Shown: in pieces, positions 11,336 through 23,853 of the stretch
Numbering within the stretch: position 1 is the stretch's first letter
How the letters are laid out: each line of letters opens with the position of its first letter
Origin: Strongylocentrotus purpuratus
Taxonomy: Eukaryota; Echinodermata; Echinoidea; Camarodonta; Strongylocentrotidae
Length of the DNA stretch: 64,000 nucleotides
Direction: 5' to 3'
Assembly (NCBI RefSeq): GCF_000002235.5
Contig: NW_022145556.1
Location: 372,001 to 436,000 of the forward strand
Notes under the pieces: generated by a model
The model's database searches: none
What the model saw: the letters and a program-made list of their open reading frames with translations, nothing else
Told to the model about the DNA's origin: nothing
Translations under genes and position numbers: made by a program

Positions 11336-12062
11336 CTTAAGGTTTTCTTTGTGAGTGAGCAAACGTTTGACGATTTTATTGGGTGCAGAATGCAAAAGAT
11401 GCTCTTATCATATCGTTATGTCGTATGTAATTCTTCAAAATAATCTACTTGATGGAATTGAAATCGCAATACGATCTTATCAAAGGAATAATACAATAAA
11501 AGTCGTATCGTCGTTGTTTGTGCTATACTGAATGGAATACCAAAAGCTGGCAAGTGTTTCCCGTTAGCTTTGGTGGGGATAATTGTAAAGCTACTTTCGA
11601 TAAAGCTCTTTTTTCGGGGGGGGGGGGTGATATTTTTGTCACAGAAGCCCCTAATCGTGCCCCTTTCCACCTGGTTGCACTCTAGTAGTTTAGAATTTGT
11701 AAACTTCTTATTTACATTGTTTTCTAAAAGGCACGTGATACATCAAGCTTTATATAATAGCTTTTAAAAAATAGGTATTCAGAAAGGCATTGTAACATAA
11801 TATACATGCTTAGTACAACTGAAATGCGATGCAAAAATCCATGAACCTTCAAAATAGTATGTTTTAACTGTGTTATGGTGTCATTAAGTAAATACGCACT
11901 TTATTGCATATAAATATTTGTTATTAAGTCTTGTCTGTGGAAACTGATAACAAACATATCGTGATAATCATTTCCTATACGTAAAGTGGCCTACTCGACT
12001 TCAGCTGGCAGCTGGACACATCCTTTCGGTCCTTATATATGTTGTGTCCTTTCTTAACATAG
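11336..12062. other. Unit A sequence leading to the MAELNI exon
   Basis: 11985-12062 matches B 42456-42541. It carries TATATAT (12034) and a pyrimidine-rich tract ending in AACATAG (12056-12062), readable either as a TATA promoter or as a 3' splice acceptor for the next exon. A G run lies at about 11616. Confidence 0.4.
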
Positions 12063-12235
12063 CAACTTGAGCTCTATATTTTGTGCTCCACATGGCCGAA
12101 CTAAATATCGATGATTCTGAGCAGAGCCATCTAAACACAGAATTTGGTCAACTTGGTTTCACCGGGTCACAACATGGCGTATATTTTTTGTTTTGTGCTT
12201 GCCCAACAAAGCAGCAGTCGCCATATTGTGTCTAA
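12063..12235 (+). CDS. Candidate exon with short ORF MAELNI..., truncated by a stop in unit A
   Basis: After the acceptor-like AACATAG, an ATG in good context (CACATGG, 12092) opens a 47-residue frame starting MAELNIDDSEQ and ending YCV, then TAA at 12233. The unit B copy (42571-42720) reads 49 residues with the same ACPTKQQS core. The copies differ by a net 36 bases (12 codons) in frame, and the A stop replaces a CAA codon of B. That pattern suits a coding exon that has been truncated in A. No domain is recognised. It may be the first coding exon joined to the leader exon at 7331-7581. Confidence 0.35.
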
Positions 12236-12404
12236 CTCGAACCGGATTGGCCAAACTATGTGTATAAATGGCTCTGATTCTGAGTTTACGAGGACGCCCT
12301 TGGATGATGGCAAATCATCTACGCTTCAAAATATTACCTTGTAGCGATCGTAGTACTAGATGGGAACAAACATATTTACATGTGCATAGTAGAAATAGAT
12401 ATAG

Positions 12405-12437
12405 AGAGGGGGAGGGGAGAGGGAGAGGGGGAGAGAA

Positions 12438-12469
<32 letters not shown>

Positions 12470-12512
12470 GAGAGGGGGAGAGAGAGAGGGGAGAGAGAGG
12501 GAGAGAGGAAGG

Positions 12513-12543
<31 letters not shown>

Positions 12544-12585
12544 GGGGAGAGAGAGAGAGAGAGAGAGAGTGAGAGAGAGATATGA
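12405..12585. repeat. (GA)n microsatellite, unit A
   Basis: A purine-only GA/GGGA tract of about 180 bases. The orthologous tract in B (42835-42937) is about half as long. All frames crossing it are low-complexity artefacts. Confidence 0.95.
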
Positions 12586-14226
12586 GGTATATCTTGGTCC
12601 ATTTCAAATGGTGTTTATATTGGTCTTTTGCTAGTTTGCCCTGTATTACTGTTGCACATAAGCTGCTAGAATACACACGATCATTCTTTTTTCCGTTTTA
12701 TTTCATTTCTGTGATGTTGACACAATCAAAACAAAATACAAGTGCGTTGATCAGGACAGCACAAGGGGGCGCTCTTTAACATGACACAGCGTTCTAGAAT
12801 GAGTCTGTTGTTTCACGTAATAGATGGTGTTCTACAGTTCTATTAGGTTCTCTTTATCAAGATCCTTTACCATAAATAATTGTAAATGTATAACTTTCGG
12901 ATATTTGTAGAATTATCCGCTCTCTACTTAGAATGATTGTTAGCGGAGAAAACATTAATACAGGCTTCCGGGTGGTGCTCAATTAATTTGTTTATTTCTG
13001 ATGAATTTATTTTCACAAATGCTCCTTTAAACCTGTATTAGGCCCTCATAACTCAATAATGAGTTTCTCGTCGCATTGTTTGAGGTCATAATGAGGCGAC
13101 TATTTCATTATTCATTATTTGCAAGATTCCTGTATTTTAACCTTTTTACGAACACTTATAATAATTAACTTTTGGTGGTTCAACTTGTGTATTTCCAGTT
13201 TGTTAACTTTAATGCGAGTATATCTTGCCTATTTTCATTGATATACAAACATCAAATACTGTACAAATAACCCACACATATACATGCTATAAATCCAAAT
13301 AGAACAGTAATTTAATAGTAACTAGTGTGACAAACCTTTCTACCATAATTTACACAATTTGTAAGTATTACTACTAGTTCCAAGATATACATGATGTACA
13401 TGTAGCATACATGTACACACGACTTGAAAACTTAAAACATTTTGTGTTTTGTTTATATATAAATGGTTGCTTTCATTTTCCCAATTTCTTTATTCTTTCT
13501 CAAATTTTGATATTTAGGGGCTTTTGTTTTATAGGTAAATATCATGGTAAGATTCGTACATGATGAAGTCATTGAACACTGGTACATGGTATCATTATAT
13601 CATCTATAACAAAATTAGAAAATGATCATAAATAAATAAAAAGTTGTAGTTATGTTGTGTTTGATTTGAGACCATTCAGTTTGTGACATCCAGCTGAGGA
13701 GGTCCCGGAGTCTCGGAAACAACCAGGGTCTCAAATAATGCAAGAAAGGGACCGAAACTGTACCGAGGAAGTAAAAGCTAGTAAATGCTGCAGTTATTGC
13801 GCAACCTTTTTTATATGCACGAACCATGATTTTACTGCTGCAAGTCATTGGCCGTAATGTTCGTAGATGGGGAGAAATGTTCCTTCATCATCTACATGTG
13901 CGATGGCCCAGGACATTGCCATCATCCTATACCCTACTATAAGCTCTAGCTCTAATGCTGATAATAATATTTTCTTTGGATTTTTCTATAATCAAGTGCA
14001 CTCTGGTTTTACAAGTGATCAGGTGAATATTATTGGTTTCTTTAAATCTACCACTACCAAGTACTTGTATGAAAATGATAAAATCGTCTTTGCAGTTGAA
14101 GCCTAGTATATAATTTTATAAATTCTTAAACTTATTTGTAACAGTTAGTTGAATTCAATTGAAAATACGATTCGAATTTAAATTAGCATGATTCTCTACT
14201 CATTTCTCTTAACAACCCTTGTCTAG
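12586..14226. other. Sequence between GA tract and tubulin pseudogene
   Basis: 12586-12930 matches B 42938-43300. From about 12930 the text is specific to A. I looked for the first beta-tubulin exon (codons 1-19) upstream of 14227 and did not find one. The incidental frames at 13615-14106 are unsupported. Confidence 0.45.
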
Positions 14227-16186
<1,960 letters not shown>

Positions 16187-17708
16187 AAAAGATGTCTCAT
16201 AAATCTCTGCGAAGTCGCTAAAAAGGATAGTTGAGTTCTTGTTTAAGACTGCAAATGCATTTAAAGTGTATGGTTATTGCTCTCATTCTTCTTTATAACA
16301 TTTCTAGTGCCCTTTTAGGACCTAAAATTGCTATGAAGTTAATTTTAGACCCCAAAATGTGTGAAATTTAGATAAAAGACGATCTTACCAATTCAGCTCC
16401 ACTTTTAAATAAATACGGTGGCCGTTAATTACTTAATAATAACAATACACGGACCGGCTGGTTGTGCGTATTATAACCAACACGAAAAAGCAAATATTGG
16501 CATTGACTAGAATAAATCGGATAAGGTACTTTTTCGTATTTTAACGGCTGGTTCAAAATTACCGAATATTTGTGGGGCATACCAAGAAATTATTAGAAAT
16601 GTTTATATGCATGGATATTTCAGCTGTTGTCTAAACCGATAATTGTATCATTCAAATTGTATATTATTTTTAATTTGACACTCAGTTTTTCATTATTTTA
16701 CCCGAAAAAAAAAATTATTAAGCGCCCTCTGCAACAAAACTCAATTATCCCTATATTCATAACTGGGAACGATTGATGGGAACATCATATTTGTAGATCT
16801 TGTTAGTTATTTAACAGGATATGTTGATAGAAAAAAGGATTTCTCGAATGATAAGCGCCCATCCTATCCCTCCCGTTTGTTCCCCCCCCCCCTCTCTCTC
16901 TCTCTCTCTCTGTCTCTCTCTTTCTCTCTCTCTCTCAATGTATATCTCTCTGTCTCTCTCTCTCTGTCTCTCTGTGTGTCCCTCTCTTTCCCATCCTCCT
17001 TCTCAAACAGATCTCTCGTTCTCTCCCCTGTTCTGTATATCACCTTCCTTCATTCTACGAACGATGTAAGTTTTCTTTTAAGCCACCCAAACTCTTTCAA
17101 CTAATCTTGTTTAATATGCCCCCTGTTCTTTTTCTGCTCCCCTCCTTCTCTCCATTGATTCTTCTTCTTGTTCTCTCACTTGACTGTTTCCTTCCCTGCC
17201 ACTTTGTAACAACTGTATTTCTCTTCCTCACGTTCTCTTAGTTCAAGTTTTAGTAAAGTTCTCAAAATATCTCTTAGCTGAAATCTGCAGGTTTTTATAA
17301 TTCTTTGAGGTCAGGGTTTAAGAGCCAGAGTTAAAAACTATGTCATTAGGCACCATCTGCAATTAAAGCTGAGTGATTTCAGTTATTTAATTTATTTTAG
17401 CAATGAAATAAAGTGGGTTATTATCAATCAATTACAATTTTGTATTCACTGATTTTATTTCTCACAACTCGAATTTTTTTCTTCTTTTTTTTTACATAAC
17501 ATAATTTATACAAAACTGCAACATAATTACAACAAAACTTTGTGATCATTTGATAAACAAACATAATTACAACACAATTCCATTGTTCATTATTTCCCAA
17601 TGTATAGGACGAAAATATATCACCATTACATAATTAAAAGATATAACCGTACTACACAGTTTTTTCAACCCCAAAACTATGTTTTTTTCAGAAAGAGACT
17701 GAATACTT

Positions 17709-17745
<37 letters not shown>

Positions 17746-18457
17746 TATGTATACAAAATATTGAGTTTCATATTTCTCAACATATTATGAATTGAAATTT
17801 TAAGTTTTCTTTTTTATATTAAAACACTACTTAGGCTTATCCCAACCTCCAACCCCAGCCCCCCCCCACCCCTACCTTCTACTTGTGTGGATATGGAATG
17901 CATTCTGGTACATGTTTCTTTATCGAAATGACTTCAGTTGTTGACTTCGTTCCATCTCTACCTCGCTCTCCCTTAATATCTTTATAATTTGATTAATGAA
18001 ATATTTGACAGTAAATGAAAGTACAGGTATATATAATTGACATAATAAACATGATAAAGAAAAAGATGAACATTCAATAAATCAGGTATGAAAGAAAGTT
18101 TGATAAATATATATATGCTTGCTTATAAAGACTACGAATAAGAATAAATGACATTGTGACAGTACAAAAGAGTGGAAATGAGACAGACAAATATAAAACA
18201 GAGACGGAGAGAGAGGGGGGAGATATAGGAGAGATGAGTGGAAAGAGATGTAGGTAAATGTATGGACAATATCCATTTAATTTCCGATAAAAAGTAAGAT
18301 CATTTGGGCCTTATAATACATCATCGGGTATCTCAAATTTAATTTTGTTTCTTGACTTTGGGGGGGGGGGGGGGGGACCTCATCCGAACCCACCCCTAGT
18401 GTATGCATTTCCCATCAATTTTTGTATCAGTAGGGACGTTCGACGTTCCACGTGACC
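16187..18457. other. Unit A sequence downstream of the tubulin pseudogene, no gene seen
   Basis: From about 16755 it is collinear again with B (43345 onward). It includes a (CT)n microsatellite at 16880-16985, a (TA)n tract at 17717-17741 and a G run at 18361. Frames in the CT tract are artefacts. Confidence 0.5.
16880..16985. repeat. (CT)n microsatellite, unit A
   Basis: A CT/CTGTCT tract of about 105 bases, shared with B 43462-43553. It stands as the pyrimidine counterpart to the GA tract on the other side of the tubulin segment. Confidence 0.9.
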
Positions 18458-18815
18458 TCGAAACCGTATCCGGACACCTACCCCTGGACATCCATCCCAC
18501 GGATAACGACCCCCAGTCAACTACCCACTAGGACAACTATCCCCTAGGGCAACCACCCTCTTGGACGACTACTCATCGGAACAACTACCCCCAGACAGCT
18601 ATCCCCGGACAACTACCCCTAGGATAGTTGTCCGGGGGTAGTTTTTCTAGAGGACTGTTGTCGTAGGGGGTAGTGAGTTGTCTGGGGCTAGTCGTCCGGG
18701 TGGTAGTTTTCCGGGCGGTTGTAGTCTCCGGGGGGTAGTCGTCCGAGATAGTGGTTGCCCTAGGGGGTAGTTGACTGGGTGTGGTTATCCGGGGATAGGT
18801 GTCCTAGAACCCAGA
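18458..18815. repeat. Palindromic minisatellite built of GGACAACTACCCC-type units
   Basis: The left half repeats CCGGACAACTACCCCTAGG-like units; the right half repeats the reverse complement, TAGTTGTCCGGGGG, with the centre near 18617. The arms are each about 150 bases, imperfect but able to form a large hairpin. Unit B (about 45367) joins the same flanks, GACCTC and ACACACCAC, directly, so this is an insertion in A. Shorter related blocks sit at 2197, 34200 and 56908. Confidence 0.75.
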
Positions 18816-19150
18816 CACACCACTTTATTTTACAAATCTGAAGTCCCGTTAGTTATGTCCACCTCCCAATATCTACAGCGTTTGGAATCAATGATGCCAC
18901 TGTTGTTGGCGAATTTGGGTCGGACTTGTCCAGCATTTATACATTTTGAAGCTTAGAGTAACAAAAAATCACAATAAAACAAAAAATTAACACTGCGAAA
19001 AAGATCATGTGTGTGTGTATGGGGGGAGGGTTTTTTTAATAAGATATATACAAGACTATAAAATTGAATTGGGAGAGGCAAAACATTATGTGACCCCACT
19101 CCATTCCATAGCCCCCCCCCCCCCCCTACCGGCAAGAAAATTCTGGATCT
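18816..19150. other. Unit A sequence, no gene seen
   Basis: It matches B 45390-45600 and has a C run at 19112-19127. Nothing coding is supported. Confidence 0.45.
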
Positions 19151-19267
19151 GCCACTTTTGTTAATCTGCAGCACATCACAACTCTGGCAAACATGGTGCA
19201 AAGACAGAGGAAGACCGAGGTATGACGCTTATCAGCCTTCATCAGATCGCAGTTATCCCTATAGAGA
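19151..19267 (-). other. Candidate last exon of the minus-strand unit gene, unit A
   Basis: On the minus strand a pyrimidine-rich tract ending TTCTCTATAG precedes GGATAACTGCGATCTGATG; unit B keeps the acceptor (GTTCTAG) and the downstream text (45840-45960). Joined in phase 0 to the 31-codon exon it would add one Gly and stop at TAA, so this may be the terminal exon with 3' UTR. The other frame (DNCDLMKADKRH...) is open in both units and is the alternative. Confidence 0.25.
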
Positions 19268-19530
19268 ACAAAATAAAATGAAAAATGAGGTGAATAAAAG
19301 AAAAATTTCACATGAACCATTTAGTCTTGATGTGTTCCTCTTTATTTAAATCGCTATCAATAATTGTGTTAATAGATAGGCTAATCTTATCCTGAAGCCA
19401 TTGTGGCTCAAAGTCTAGCTTTGAACATCCCTGAACAAAATTATCACATAACCACCCACCACCATCAACGTTTTCACATACATGAACGATTCCTGCAAAC
19501 ATAGCCATAGGAAAATGAAGCTGAGCTTAC

Positions 19531-19623
19531 AATCTCCATTATTTCTTCTGGAGCAGTGTCCAGTCCCAATCTCTCATCAGTTGGTTGGACGCTCACGGGT
19601 AGCATCTCAGGTGTTTCTCCTTC
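19531..19623 (-). CDS. Single-copy 31-codon repeat-family exon, unit A
   Basis: Minus strand, 93 bases, with acceptor TTCTGAAG and donor GTAAGC. The peptide starts EGETPEMLPVSVQPTDERLG and ends APEEIMEI; it is acidic and I do not recognise it. It is the only copy in unit A, against sixteen in B. Compared with the B consensus I count six synonymous and about four conservative replacement codon changes over 31 codons with no length change, which favours real coding. Upstream exons in the same model are 20283-20323, 20394-20463 and 20806-20883. Confidence 0.6.
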
Positions 19624-20282
19624 CTTCAGAAACGATAAAGAAAAGTATTAGGTTTTTATTACGATACGAACACGTGTACACAAGATTATATATATACATA
19701 TATGACATTATCCTCGAGATCGATGCATATCATTATAATATTTCAAAGGTTCCAATATTATTGAGGGCTGGGGCTAGAGACCCCTCCACTAATCGAATGA
19801 CTTAATTAATTAGCAGAAGCAACAATCCTTTCAGATCGTTAAATGAAAACATATTTATAAAACTTCTCTGTCACGGTAAAACTTTCACAAAATAATGATT
19901 TTTGATTCAATAACAATTCATTACTATGATTCGCTGATTCCTAGAATGATTAAAACAGAGTTAAAATTTCACAAAGTAACTTTGTTTCGATTTGATATGA
20001 TACTGCTACAATATCAATCTTTTAATTCCAGCCCCTTGTATGATTCGTTCCTCTTCCTTTGTTTTCAACTTAAAATTATATTGGATCAACAAGCAAGTTG
20101 TTCGTTATACAAAAATTCTAAAAAACGATTTAAAAAAAAGTTAACTCTGTTAAAAATCCGACCGTATATTTCAAGATTCTTGGGTCGGTCGCAAGGGCAA
20201 TACAACATCTTTTTTAAAGGCTTTATTACATGAAGTTATTTGTTTACATTCATTCGAGCATCCTTTTCTCAAGTTATCTTAC

Positions 20283-20323
20283 CTTGACATCCACCACAAT
20301 CTCTATCTGTCTCCCTTGTTGAT
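20283..20323 (-). CDS. Candidate internal exon of the minus-strand unit gene, unit A
   Basis: 41 bases between acceptor TGTTTACAG and donor GTAAGATAAC. In the phase set by the 70-base exon before it, it encodes NQQGRQIEIVVDVK (first codon split) and ends in phase 0, feeding directly into the EGETPE exon. It is absent from unit B, where the interval between first exon and array was rearranged. Confidence 0.4.
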
Positions 20324-20393
20324 CTGTAAACAACACCGAGGATCGCTGGCCTGGTTTGAGGGTGGTGGTGGTTTGGAAACTTAGACCACTTAC

Positions 20394-20463
20394 TGACACT
20401 GATACCTGCCCAACATAACATAATTGAGAAAATATTAGGCAACTTCTCCCACAATATGAAAGC
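20394..20463 (-). CDS. Candidate internal exon of the minus-strand unit gene, unit A
   Basis: 70 bases with the strong donor GTAAGTGG and a weaker acceptor (CATTGTAAG). It encodes AFILWEKLPNIF...AGISV and ends in phase 1, matching the 41-base exon that follows. A shorter exon from the better acceptor GTTGGGCAG is possible but breaks the phase. Unit B keeps only the first few bases (54071-54080). Confidence 0.3.
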
Positions 20464-20805
20464 CTTACAATGGGAATAAGATACCCCCCCCCCCCAATTG
20501 TTTACAAGAAAGTAGAGAGGTTTTCCAAGGGTATTTTCCACAAAACGATTCCCTTCAAGACAGTATTGGCTAATCCACCGCCATAACTCAGCGAGTCTGA
20601 GAGTGCTGAGAGGACTCCCAAATATTCCCGGAAAAAATTGCTCCTCCCCCCCCCCCCCCGCCTTCTCCGACCCCATTCCGAACCCTATAGCTTGCCCAAA
20701 TTGAGTCTCGAAGGACGAAAGGCTATTCCTAATGCTGGAAGCTGGTGTAATTATTTCATCTTCCCACTCTCCAATCATTCGAATTTTGACACCTCTCATT
20801 TTTAC

Positions 20806-20890
20806 CTCGTATCTCTCTTCTTTGTCGATTCTGCCACGGTTACGGGATGTATCGTCTCTCTCTTGAAACTTAGAGGTTGCCATTGTATGG
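20806..20890 (-). CDS. First coding exon (MATSK...) of the minus-strand unit gene, unit A
   Basis: An acceptor TATATTTCAG (20891-20900) precedes CCATACAATGG. ATG at 20883 opens 26 codons, MATSKFQERDDTSRNRGRID...ERYE, followed by donor GTAAAAATG in phase 0. The peptide is hydrophilic, with no signal peptide or membrane segment. The unit B exon (54401-54485) has the same length, acceptor and a better donor. The upstream acceptor implies a non-coding first exon further right. Reading on through the donor stays open for 217 codons in A, but B is interrupted by homopolymers, so splicing is more likely. No family is recognised. Confidence 0.5.
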
Positions 20891-21290
20891 CTGAAATATA
20901 AAACATAATAATGTGCAATCAATGATTATGTGAGAAATTAAAAAAAATAGAGGCGATTGATAAAATTGTATATTTTGTAACCGATTTAAGGTTCAGAACT
21001 TAGGCTGAAGCGGCGGAGCGTTCTCAAAAGAGGGAAGGAGCACTAACCAAATATTCTCTTTGTTGGTGGAAAAGGAGCACCTGTAAAGAGTGAATACATA
21101 CTACATAGACAATTAATGTTTTCTTTACAATCAGTAGAAAATTATCTGTTTTGGTAAGCTTCCACTTGCTGTGTAGCAAGCATCTTCAGATCGACCCATG
21201 CCGTAGATGGCGCTGTTATTGATGCAGTTCGATGAGGAAGTAGAATGGGACCGTAGTATATTGTTCTTTATTAGAGTTTCTTTAATAGTA
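20891..21290. other. Right end of unit A
   Basis: It matches 54486-54890. A minus-strand frame continues across the unit junction, but its sequence differs between junctions. No separate gene is supported. Confidence 0.45.
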
Positions 21291-21296
21291 TGTAAG
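21291..21296. repeat. Target-site duplication, left (TGTAAG)
   Basis: TGTAAG stands before the left LTR and again after the right LTR (28008-28013). The unfilled site AATAGTATGTAAGTGTACATG is present at window position 1-20, confirming the boundaries. Confidence 0.85.
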
Positions 21297-22367
21297 TGTA
21301 AAGGCACTTCATACACCGTGCGGTTGTAATTGTCTATTTGGCATTCCATAATTTTATCGTCTGCGAAGATTGTAATTTTTGGCCCAAAATTGGGGCACGT
21401 TATGGCGATGGAAAATGAATTGCATCGTTAATCGGCATATTATTTATGCCTGCCTGAGACTTTGGTAACAAGTGGCACAGTGGTAAGCATAAATAGAACT
21501 TTTAGGTTTAATTTCAAGAGAATCGCTCAGTATGCATACAGCAATCAGTGTTATCCTACTGTAGAACTTCAATAGCTCGTGTATCAGATTGATGCATTGT
21601 ACGCATAGTGTGCAGGTCTTTGTGTAGTACTATAATTATGAATATTTGTTTGTATGGAAATATACAGAAACTCTTAATCAGTATCGAATTTATTGTGTAA
21701 TGATAACTCAACTAGATTAAACTCAAACCTCAGTCCTGAGGAAATAAGCACTCAAATACGCCAAAACTTGATATAAGATGGTTGACATTACATTTATTGC
21801 TCACATAACATTTTTGCAATTACATTGTCTATTTAAGCTGTTTTCGACACCCATTGTATACAGTTAAATACGTTTACAAATATTCCTTATATGTAGGATA
21901 TCAGTTTAGAGTTTATTTCTAATTTTCACAACACTTAGTGTATTAAATACTGGACAGTATTGCTATTATGATAATTTAAGTCCAATTACTTTAAATTGAA
22001 GTTAATTGTTATTCACCTTAGTATAATGTTTAGACTCATAATACAGTGGAACCTTATTATTAAAGGCACTGATGTGGCAGACTTTACCTATAACAATGTA
22101 TCTTCTCTCGTCCCAAGTGCCTCGTTATAATGCAGTTGCACTGTAACATGCTTTGATATGATGATATACTTATGTTGGATTTTGTTCATTTGTTTGTTTA
22201 TAGTTTTTACGGGAATCCAAGGAACAAAGTGAATCAGCAAGCCAAAGAGTCAGCTTTGACTATGATGAAGAGACTAGATTCAATAAAGCTGTTTTGACTA
22301 TTGTTTACCCAGTATGAGAACACGTGCGAGCTTTCGTTTGTTTGTCGTCGTAGTCCGGGCAGGCACA
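21297..22367 (+). repeat. Left LTR
   Basis: Starts TGTAAAGGCACTTC, ends GTCCGGGCAGGCACA. It matches 26937-28007 at a constant offset of 5640 with no difference seen. A candidate polyadenylation signal AATAAA lies near the 3' part (22281). Confidence 0.95.
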
Positions 22368-23853
22368 GTAAAAACACTTCCAACGTAGCGTCAAAATGGC
22401 CTCATCATCATCAACAAGCCTGATTATCAAGATGGAGCCAATAAATAGACGCTAGACATTTGAGTTGAGTTCAACATGACATTTCAGCTGGATGAACCTA
22501 CGAACATACATACATAACTACGTTTGGCGACGAGCACAGGATATATGCTAGAGATCAGCTAGAATTGCACCATAACGCATGAATCTCAGAATCTGAGTGG
22601 ATGTTGATGGATTTTGATTTGGATTGTGAAATGATGTTGTGATCCAGTCATTTCTCATATGTCTCAATAGTTCGAGGTATGTAAAGCTGTGTATGGACGC
22701 TATGCAGTTTGATCTACACTAATGTTACAGTTACAATGAATTATGGTTGCAATGCAGCAGTGTCATCGATTTATTATTGAGGTGTATTATGGACGCTAAG
22801 CTGGAATCGGCCACAATCGTTATTATTCACTGTTATAAAATACGTGGCTTTACCATAATTTGCACCAGCAGTTGGCATGCAGCCATAATGTAACAGGACC
22901 AGCGACGGCCTTGATAGATCCAGCCCACAGTCACGTCTAGTTAAGAGTTTAAGGACTAAAGCCCAGTGTAGATGTTAGCGGATCAGCCAAGCCCAAGTTT
23001 AAGACTATTCTGTGTCAGCCTCTCGTAGCAGCCCTAGCATAATTTATGAACTAGCCTAATCCAGCTGAAGTCCAGCTTGAACAACAGCCCGGGAATCGGC
23101 CCGGTCAAGCCATACAGCCCGGGAGCCAGCGTGGTTTAGTCTTGTACAGTCCAGGTCCAGCCAGGTTTGAACTTGAAGCATAAATCAAGCCAACAACATT
23201 GAATTTATAAATGAAACATTGGATCTGAACTTGATGAAATAAAAGTAGTTAGAACCAGAGCTATAATAGGCTCTGTGAAACTTCAAGATTCTTGATAACA
23301 AATTAACAGAGGTCAAGTAAAAGTTGAATTTTAATAACTATTTCATGTATAGTAGTCTATTGAAAAGTGTTTCCAATATGATTCTGCAAATACTGCATGT
23401 TTTGTTTGCAGGTAGCCAGCATTAGTTTTGTGCTCAAGTGACAAGAAAGTTAAAGGTGTAATTTCATTACAAAGTGATATTGACATCGCAGTTCAGAGTC
23501 AAGCAAGGAAGGAATATGTGGCGATGTTGAACTTTATCGCATGATCGCGTGGTCTGCATTCAAGCCCTTTTGATAAGCGAATTTTGAGGCGTGCGTAAAG
23601 GCTTTATTGGGAGATGTAAAATCAAATTACTATGGAGTATTTGTAATTGCATTAGCAAGAAGCATTTTAAGCGGTTTTACATTGATGAGGTTGGTAGGCT
23701 TAGCGCTGTAGCTTTGCTTAAATTGATGTTTGATTTCACTCTAGTTGCATGACAATTTAATTTGGTCAATTTGCTGTACAAGGTGCAAGTGCATGGTTTA
23801 GCATAAGAGGCCAGCTCCTTATTACATTTCTGTTGTGTCAAAGCCAATTAAAC
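22368..23853 (+). other. Untranslated leader of the BEL/Pao element
   Basis: 1486 bases between LTR and ATG. A TGG that could begin a primer-binding site lies at 22397, about 30 bases in, but I cannot name the tRNA. Stops in all frames; packaging or leader functions are inferred from position only. Confidence 0.6.

Noticed and set aside
12315..12676. Ser/Leu-rich and Arg/Glu-rich frames over the GA tract
   Set aside because: Microsatellite translation artefacts.
19200..19260. Hammerhead ribozyme core (CTGATGA on the minus strand near the candidate last exon)
   Set aside because: No GAAA partner, no three-way stem arrangement and no cleavage triplet could be placed.
20269..20922. Single uninterrupted 217-codon minus-strand gene in unit A
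   Set aside because: The unit B copy is broken by homopolymer runs and rearrangement, while splice sites around the MATSK exon are conserved; kept as a spliced model instead.
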